In this document: piece by piece, positions 60,803 to 64,000 of the stretch | How positions within the stretch are numbered: position 1 is the first letter of the stretch | Layout of the letters: every line of letters starts with the position of its first letter | NCBI RefSeq assembly: GCF_031127815.1 | Contig: NZ_JARXHY010000019.1 | Location: forward strand, 26,508-90,507 | Direction of reading: 5' to 3' | DNA length: 64,000 bases | Origin: Pelagicoccus sp. SDUM812003 | GTDB taxonomy: Bacteria > Verrucomicrobiota > Verrucomicrobiia > Opitutales > Opitutaceae | Notes under the pieces: generated by a model | What the model saw: only the letters and a program-made list of their open reading frames with translations | Told to the model about the DNA's origin: nothing | The model's database searches: none | Translations under genes and position numbers: made by a program

Positions 60803-62386
60803 CTACCCAGCGCAAGCCGCTTCCGCGCAGCGTATGCCATCGAGGGCGGCCGAAACGATACCGCCAGCGAAACCGGCTCCCTCCCCGCACGGATAGAGCT
60901 TTTCCAGCTCCGGATGCTGCAGGGTCGTATCCAGACGCGGGATACGAACTGGCGAGCTCGTTCGCGTCTCGAAGCCGATGAGGTTGCATTCTTCGGTGAT
61001 GTATCCGCGCATCGACTTGCCGAACCCCTCCAGCCCTTCCTTCATGCGCCAGGCGACCGATTCCGGAAGCAGCTCGTGCAAGGCGGCGCTGGTCAATCCG
61101 GGGAAGTAGCTGGATCCCGGCAGCGAATCGGAAACCTTGGCTTTCAGGAAATCAGTCACTCGCTGGGCGGGCGCCTTCTGCATGCCGCCCCCCGCCCTGG
61201 AAGCCAAGCGCTCCAGCTCCTTCTGGTAGGCGATGCCCGCCAGCACACCGAACTCTGCCCGATACGCTTCGGTGTCCTCCGGCTCCACCGTCACCACCAG
61301 ACCGCTGTTGGAGAACGGCGAGTCCCGGCGGGCCAACGACATGCCGTTGACCACCACTTCGTCGTTTTCCGTAGCCGACGGCACGATAAAGCCGCCAGGG
61401 CACATGCAAAACGAGTGCACTCCTCTGCCCTCGATCTTGGTCGCGAGTCGATACTTGGCCGCGGGCAGAATCCTAGGCCGCTCCTGTCCCAAGTCGTAGT
61501 GGTATTGGATGCTGTCGATCAGGGCTTGCGAATGCTCGATGCGCACCCCCACCGCGAAGGGCTTCTGCTCCAAAAGCACCCCTTCCGCCTGCAGCAAACG
61601 ATAGATGTCACGAGCGCTGTGCCCGGTGGCCAAAATCACTGCCTCGCCGAGAAACTCCTGCCCCTGCCGCGAGACCACCCCGCGGATCCGTCGCCCATCA
61701 GCGGAGCGAACCAGACCCTCCACGCGCGACTCGAAATGAACCTCTCCGCCCGCGGCGATGATCGATTCGCGAATGGCCCGCACCACGTTGGGCAGGAGAT
61801 TCGAACCGATGTGCGGATGAGCGTCGGTGAGGATCTGCTGGGGAGCCCCGTGGGCCACCAGCGTCTCGTAGACCGATCGCACCGGGCCTCGCTTGGTGGC
61901 CCGCGTGTAGAGCTTGCCGTCGGAGAACGTGCCGGCGCCACCTTCGCCAAAGCAGTAGTTGGAATCCTCGATCACGATCCCCTTGCGCAGGATGGGAGCC
62001 AAGTCGAAGCGACGCGCCATGGCATCCTTTCCTCGCTCGAGGATCACCGGCTTGAACCCGAGCTCGATCGCCCGCAAGGCGGCGAACATGCCCGCCGGGC
62101 CGCAGCCGACGATGACGATTCGCTTGGCGGCCGGGTCAAGCTGGGCGTAGCTCGGCTCCAGGGAAGGCTCCTCCGGCAAGGGACCGCCCTGAGACAGCTC
62201 GAGGCGCAGCTGGATGCGAACCGGCTTCTGCCGAGCGTCGATGGAGTGCTTGCGCAAACGAATGTCCGCGATCGAATTGGGGTGGATCCTTAACTTGCGA
62301 GAGGCCCGCTTTTTCCACACCTCGACATTCTCCGACTGGTCAAGCGGGAGGACGATATCGACCGTGAGGATTTTGACAGGCTTCAT
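60803..62386 (-). CDS. NAD(P)/FAD-dependent dehydrogenase of the COG2509 type
   Basis: A 527-residue flavoprotein. An N-terminal domain of about 90 residues (KILTVDIVLPLDQSENVEVWKKRASRKL) precedes the Rossmann FAD motif RIVIVGCGPAGMFAALRAIELGFKPVILERG. Further conserved blocks are YCFGEGGAGTFSDGKLYTR, AVILATGHSARDIYRLL, SFCMCPGGFIVPSATE and YPCGEGAGFAGGIVSAALDGIRCAEA. This layout belongs to the uncharacterised FAD-dependent dehydrogenase family COG2509. The reaction is unknown. It is probably cotranscribed with the RluA gene, 27 bases downstream. Confidence 0.88.
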   Translation of the reverse strand: MKPVKILTVDIVLPLDQSENVEVWKKRASRKLRIHPNSIADIRLRKHSIDARQKPVRIQLRLELSQGGPLPEEPSLEPSYAQLDPAAKRIVIVGCGPAGMFAALRAIELGFKPVILERGKDAMARRFDLAPILRKGIVIEDSNYCFGEGGAGTFSDGKLYTRATKRGPVRSVYETLVAHGAPQQILTDAHPHIGSNLLPNVVRAIRESIIAAGGEVHFESRVEGLVRSADGRRIRGVVSRQGQEFLGEAVILATGHSARDIYRLLQAEGVLLEQKPFAVGVRIEHSQALIDSIQYHYDLGQERPRILPAAKYRLATKIEGRGVHSFCMCPGGFIVPSATENDEVVVNGMSLARRDSPFSNSGLVVTVEPEDTEAYRAEFGVLAGIAYQKELERLASRAGGGMQKAPAQRVTDFLKAKVSDSLPGSSYFPGLTSAALHELLPESVAWRMKEGLEGFGKSMRGYITEECNLIGFETRTSSPVRIPRLDTTLQHPELEKLYPCGEGAGFAGGIVSAALDGIRCAEAACAG

Positions 62387-62607
62387 TCCCCCATGCCAGA
62401 TAGCGACAGCCGTTTCCTAGGCAATCCCTAAAGCCCACCACCCTCATAGGGCTTTCCCTAGCTCGACCCCTCACTGCGCCCAGAGCGGGCGGAAATGCGC
62501 GAAATGCGCTTTTCTCCGCCCGGCAGGCTCGAAATTTCGTTCATATACGGGAATAAACGAGCCTCCAGTCGGCTCTAACGCTATACAGAACCAACGACCA
62601 CCGCCGC

Positions 62608-63156
62608 ATGCCGCCCGAACTGAAGACCATCGTCGACGACCACTACCAGAACCTCTATCGTTTCGCCTACAGCTTGACGCGGTCCTCCGACGACGCCTGG
62701 GATCTCACCCAAGAGGCCTTTCTGCGACTCGCCCAAAAACGCTCCAGCATCCGCTCCGCAAGCGCCATCAAATCGTGGCTCTACACCACACTCTATCGGG
62801 AATTCATCCGAGTCGCCAAAAAAGCCAAGCGCTTCGATCCCTGGGAAGAGCATGAATCCACCGCTCAGCCGAGCGATACCAGCCTAAACCAGATTCGAAA
62901 AGCCGAAGCCAACGATCTCCTGGACGCTCTGGGCCGACTGAAGACCGGCTACCGCCAAGTGGTGGCCCTCTACTACCTGGAAAGCTACTCCTACAAGCAG
63001 ATATCCGAAATACTCGACATACCGATCGGCACCGTGATGTCCCGCCTCTCGCGAGGAAAAGACATGCTCAAAGCGGAGATCCAAGCTCCCAACGCCTCGC
63101 GAAACGAGAGGCTCGTCCCCTTTTCATCTCCCAAGCAAAGGCCTTCAAATGGATAG
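62608..63156 (+). CDS. RNA polymerase ECF sigma factor
   Basis: A 182-residue sigma-70 family factor of the extracytoplasmic-function type. Region 2 is visible (YRFAYSLTRSSDDAWDLTQEAFLRLAQK, with the D-A-x-D-L-T-Q-E-A-F core) and WLYTTLYREFIRVAKKAKRF. Region 4 is LLDALGRLKTGYRQVVALYYLESYSYKQISEILDIPIGTVMSRLSRGKDML (helix-turn-helix). The gene overlaps the next by eight bases, so sigma factor and putative anti-sigma protein are translationally coupled. ECF operons of this kind usually autoregulate, but I cannot point to a -35/-10 pair. Confidence 0.92.
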   Translation: MPPELKTIVDDHYQNLYRFAYSLTRSSDDAWDLTQEAFLRLAQKRSSIRSASAIKSWLYTTLYREFIRVAKKAKRFDPWEEHESTAQPSDTSLNQIRKAEANDLLDALGRLKTGYRQVVALYYLESYSYKQISEILDIPIGTVMSRLSRGKDMLKAEIQAPNASRNERLVPFSSPKQRPSNG

Positions 63157-63898
63157 CCAAAAAGCAAAACTCATTCTCAGCAACTACACGCTCGGCCCGG
63201 AACCAAACGAGGACGAAACCTTCGACGCGGCGAGACGCTTCGCTGCCCAAGACCCCGAGCTCGCCAGCTGGTGGGAACGTCAGAAACAGGAGGACCGAGC
63301 CATTCAGGAAAAGCTCGACGCCAGCGCTCCGCCAGCAGATCTCCGCGCCGCCTTGCACGCCACCATCGAGTACCAGCAAAGCGCCAAGCGGCGACGCTTC
63401 GTCCTTCTCAGAAACTGGATTTCGCTCGCCGCAGCTTTCGTTCTCGGCATCGGAATCTATTATCAGTACGGGATCGACCGCAGCGACGACTACAGCGGTA
63501 CGCTCACCCAGATGGCCTACCAGTACAGCGTCGATGGGCCTCGTCTCAAGTACTTCGACAAGGATACCCAAAATCTACGCCAATGGTTGACCTCGAACGG
63601 TTTCGATCTGCCTGAACAGCTTCCTCCGAAGTTGCTCGATCAGGAAGGCATCGGCTGCCGCCCCCTCGACTGGTCGACTCAGAGGGTCGCTTTGATGTGC
63701 TTCAACGCCGAGACCGTCTACCACCTTTTCATCGGACAGGAAGGCGATTTCCCTGAATTCGACGCGTCCTCGGAAATCGAATACGCTAGCTACGACGACG
63801 GCTGGACCATCAGCAAATGGAAGGACCAAGAGCATTTGTTCGTGCTCACCGCCAAGGCGCCGCCCGAGCAGATGTCTAACTACCTGGCCTCCAAATAG
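63149..63898 (+). CDS. Membrane anti-sigma factor-like protein
   Basis: A 249-residue protein with a cytoplasmic N-terminus (about 90 residues, helical and charged), one membrane helix at about residues 88-106 (WISLAAAFVLGIGIYYQYG) and a periplasmic C-terminal domain of about 140 residues. This topology and its overlap with the ECF sigma gene make it a likely anti-sigma factor. No zinc-binding H-x3-C-x2-C motif is seen, so it is not a ZAS-type. The periplasmic part (IGCRPLDWSTQRVALMCFNAETVYHLFIGQ) may sense a signal; it has two cysteines. Confidence 0.8.
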   Translation: MDSQKAKLILSNYTLGPEPNEDETFDAARRFAAQDPELASWWERQKQEDRAIQEKLDASAPPADLRAALHATIEYQQSAKRRRFVLLRNWISLAAAFVLGIGIYYQYGIDRSDDYSGTLTQMAYQYSVDGPRLKYFDKDTQNLRQWLTSNGFDLPEQLPPKLLDQEGIGCRPLDWSTQRVALMCFNAETVYHLFIGQEGDFPEFDASSEIEYASYDDGWTISKWKDQEHLFVLTAKAPPEQMSNYLASK

Positions 63899-63924
63899 CC
63901 CAGCGAGCCGAACCTCCAGCGCAA

Positions 63925-63999
63925 GGCAGGGCGCGACCGCCGGGCGCGCCGACAAGAACGGATCCTGCAATGCGGCGCGCCGGGCCGTCGCGCCCTACC
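63925..63999. repeat. GC-rich intergenic inverted repeat (REP/BIME-like)
   Basis: Two 27-base arms, 63925-63951 and 63973-63999, are reverse complements at 24 of 27 positions. The arms begin GGCAGGGCGCGAC and, on the other strand, GGTAGGGCGCGAC. They flank a 21-base loop. It comes right after the anti-sigma gene and may be a member of a dispersed palindromic repeat family; no second copy is in the window. Confidence 0.6.
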
Positions 64000-64000
64000 A

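Noticed and set aside
60914..62293. 459-codon frame antisense to the FAD-dependent dehydrogenase gene
   Set aside because: No motif in the translation, whereas the minus-strand protein is conserved and motif-rich.

Overview
This 64 kb window looks like chromosomal DNA of a free-living, probably marine Gram-negative bacterium of the Verrucomicrobiota, most likely class Opitutae (a Pelagicoccus-like member of the Puniceicoccales). That placement is an inference from the gene set: a eukaryotic-type HisA and a type II glutamine synthetase, the Mla outer-membrane lipid system, a carboxypeptidase-like TonB-dependent receptor without SusD, DUF4861/GH105 and PL10 pectin enzymes, moderately high GC and weak ribosome-binding sites. 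I see no rRNA or tRNA gene, CRISPR array, prophage or insertion sequence. Gene order looks like an ordinary stable chromosome.

Left part (1-34700), housekeeping and small operons. It opens with the 3' end of a glutamine synthetase, then small hypothetical proteins, a hotdog thioesterase, an HDOD protein, and a nucleoside-salvage pair (concentrative nucleoside transporter plus nucleoside 2-deoxyribosyltransferase). Next come 4-alpha-glucanotransferase and an anaerobic pyruvate cassette: pflB, pflA and an OFA-family transporter that probably moves formate. After a UUCG-loop terminator come ruvC, a TSUP permease, a Gfo/Idh/MocA oxidoreductase, a secreted five-repeat protein, eukaryotic-type hisA, a DUF374 acyltransferase and a Bax-like glucosaminidase. 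A five-gene mlaEFDCA operon covers the retrograde phospholipid path from outer to inner membrane but lacks mlaB. Phosphohexose mutase, a CBS/DRTGG pyrophosphatase, CheX, a stand-alone OvoA-C-terminal-like methyltransferase and a polar amino-acid ABC transporter follow. A divergent pair comes next: an orphan ParA ATPase and a 512-residue acidic, apparently disordered protein.

Middle (35000-39400): a hybrid histidine kinase (PAS-HisKA-HATPase-REC-Hpt), an aldo/keto reductase and a single-domain response regulator.

Right part (39546-60041), the most coherent system: a pectin (polygalacturonate) utilisation locus of about 20 kb. Twelve consecutive minus-strand genes plus one divergent gene encode a TonB receptor, a DUF4861-GH105 fusion, a GH28 polygalacturonase, a three-part TRAP transporter, a LacI-type regulator, a tagaturonate-epimerase-like protein (UxaE), two dehydrogenases of unclear role, KDG kinase, an SDR mannonate oxidoreductase and uronate isomerase UxaC. 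PL10 pectate lyase is divergent. The genes support this route: galacturonate to tagaturonate (UxaC), to fructuronate (UxaE), to mannonate (SDR), then KDG to KDPG (KdgK). Mannonate dehydratase (UxuA) and KDPG aldolase are not in the window. Four palindromes with a CACGTG core lie in front of uxaE, the receptor gene and the lyase gene; two share an identical 14-mer. They are good candidates for the operator of the local LacI regulator and would tie the locus into one regulon.

The end (60038-64000) holds an RluA-type pseudouridine synthase, a large FAD-dependent dehydrogenase, an ECF sigma factor overlapping a membrane anti-sigma-like gene, and a GC-rich intergenic inverted repeat.
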